In this document: one piece after another, positions 62,786-64,000 of the stretch
How the letters are laid out: every line of letters begins with the position of its first letter
Numbering within the stretch: the first letter of the stretch is position 1
Assembly: GCF_965363235.1 (NCBI RefSeq)
Contig: NC_134842.1
Span: 2,507,112 to 2,571,111, forward strand
Direction: 5' to 3'
DNA length: 64,000 nucleotides
From: Mytilus galloprovincialis
Taxonomy: Eukaryota > Mollusca > Bivalvia > Mytilida > Mytilidae
Made by a program: the position numbers and the translations under genes
The notes under the pieces: generated by a model
Told to the model about the DNA's origin: nothing
Database searches by the model: none
The model's input: the letters and a program-made list of their open reading frames with translations, nothing else

Positions 62786-63373
62786 GAAAGGAGTAGGTTC
62801 AGTAAGACCCCTTTTTGGCCCCACAATTAAGCACTTTTGCAAAATTGTGAAAATGTAATCTTTTAGCTATTTTTTGGAAAGTAGAATGCTTCTGCTACAC
62901 AAATATGTGCTGTTTTTGACAATACAATGCACATATATCGTGTACTAGCATCATAAAGTCATGCTAAATTACTGAAATCTTCACAATTATAGCATTTTAG
63001 TTAAATTTTAGACGGTTTCCGTCTTAAATGAAAGTGGCCGCATTCGTGTTCATTCATAATATTGAAATGTAAGTTGTATTTGATGATAATACATAACATA
63101 TATAAAGGTTGAGGATGAACACGGATGCGGCCACTTTCATTTTTGACGAAAACCATCTGAAAAGTGACGTTTTTTGGCATAGTTGATAGATTTGTCCTAT
63201 TTAAGCTTCAATCGGAGCGTTTTTAATGACTGAATCAGTTAAAAATCTTTAGCATAAACTAATCGAATCAATTAAAATAGACACTTAAGTTTTTAAAAAG
63301 TGTCCTAAATATCTCGTTACATGAAACTGAATTTTGGGGCCAAAATCGGCAAAAATCGGCCCTTACTCCTTTC
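62786..63373. mobile_element. Foldback element of about 590 bp with an inner palindrome
   Basis: Outer arms: aaaggagtaggttcagtaag at the left and, inverted, aaaggagtaagggccgattt at the right, both reaching a ggcccc tract. Inner arms at about 63009-63055 and 63113-63163 (gtttccgtc, aaatgaaagtggccgcattc). Both A1 (31455) and A2 (33330) lack it, which marks it as a clean insertion after tttctg. Confidence 0.7.
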
Positions 63374-63459
63374 ATTAGACTCTGTGATTTAAAGCTTGGC
63401 TTATAATACAGACACCTGTCGTTGTTGAGGACTGTATGTTGCAATATATACACAGGTAA

Positions 63460-63672
63460 AATAGCTACGGACGTTTCACGGCCGTGGTAATAAACGTCCG
63501 TAAAACATCCGTAATACGGATGTATTACGGATGAAACGGTTACGTCCGTAAAACGTCTGTAAAAATACATCCGTAAAACGTACGTGTAAAAACTGACGTA
63601 AAACGGATTGTCCGTTTCACGGGCGTATCGTAAACATACGTATTACGGACGTTTATACAACATCCGTATTAC
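63460..63672. repeat. Palindromic cgtaaaacg/cgtattacgg motif cluster
   Basis: About 15 copies in both orientations of ccgtaaaacgt, cgtattacggac and cgtttcacgg type motifs in about 210 bp, the most CpG-rich tract nearby. It can fold many ways and looks like termini of a foldback DNA element. Confidence 0.7.
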
Positions 63673-64000
63673 GGCTGTATCATATTCAAAGATGTAAAAG
63701 TACCATGCATGATATACGCACAACTGCTTATACATGTATAAAGTAAAATTCTTAACTTGCTTTCAACATTCTGCATGCCAGACATACATATGTATAGTGA
63801 ATCTCTGCTTCAAGGCTATAACTTTAAATATTTGCATAATATGAGTACATACATGACATACATGTACTAATATAATTTTTTATTATTAAAATAATTAACT
63901 TTTGTTCATTATGAACATCCATTCGCAACTACCCTATATTTTAAGCCTAGAAATAGCGTACCAATTATCAATAAGCACTGTTAATGTCAGAATTTCTCTC
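63673..64000. other. Non-coding right edge
   Basis: AT-rich sequence with nothing recognised up to the window end. Confidence 0.5.

Larger units (their letters stand above)
49150..63460 (+). repeat. Segmental duplication copy B, collinear with 160-31560
   Basis: Matching anchors in the same order and orientation (A/B): 160/49157, 2450/50035, 3340/52620, 3900/53070, 5715/53632, 8590/54785, 12300/55885, 13150/56270, 18120/57685, 19624/58358, 20150/59190, 21890/60395, 23570/61050, 25600/61465, 26010/62500 and 31510/63415. Similarity is obvious by eye but far from identical, so the duplication is not recent. Gaps are mostly whole repeats or mobile elements. Confidence 0.85.

Overview
The window looks like nuclear DNA of a marine mussel (Mytilus or a close relative). 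It is AT-rich, has introns, and is packed with repeat families I recognise from mussel sequence: the GATCACCCCTAG family (called R1 here), the CCAATGAGACA family (R2), the GCGTCTGGCGTA family (R3) and the CAGCGGTATACTACTG family (R4). It also holds an L1/Tx1-type LINE, a Penelope-like retroelement family and Tc1/mariner debris. The species call rests on recall of these repeats, not on a search. No prokaryotic features, CRISPR array, rRNA or convincing tRNA gene was seen. I found no exciting undescribed system; the value lies in the gene structure and in how the locus grew. The one host gene I can support is a four-pass membrane protein of the LHFPL tetraspan family on the minus strand. Coding exon 1 is 36490-36859 and exon 2 is 19410-19624, joined by a canonical GT-AG intron of 16,865 bp, giving a predicted 194 residues. 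Two more copies of the 215-nt terminal exon exist, at 18563-18777 (nonsense codon) and 58145-58358 (1-nt deletion). A degenerate ankyrin-repeat gene fragment is also present twice (12745-13285 and 55955-56420). Architecture: sequence from about 160 to 31560 (copy A) is collinear, in the same orientation, with about 49150 to 63460 (copy B). This is a large direct duplication with an offset of about 49 kb at its left end and one end outside the window. Copy A is about twice as long because it gained a LINE, minisatellites and DNA transposons. Part of A (21.5-31.6 kb) has a further shortened tandem copy at 31.6-33.6 kb (A2). Because each segment is present two or three times, the window contains its own empty sites, and several insertions can be bounded and ordered from the sequence alone. 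Layout: 0-16 kb is non-coding copy A with DNA transposons, a LINE endonuclease relic, a Penelope-like relic and an ankyrin pseudogene. 16-20 kb has R3 repeats and two LHFPL terminal exons. 20-36 kb is the giant LHFPL intron, with a 37-bp minisatellite, a 5.2-kb LINE, a 60-bp minisatellite and a 32-bp satellite. 36.4-36.9 kb is LHFPL exon 1. 37-49 kb is non-coding spacer with a roughly 800-bp GATA-type microsatellite. 49-63.5 kb is copy B, and the last 0.5 kb is palindrome-rich. If B once carried a complete LHFPL copy, its first exon should lie beyond 64 kb.
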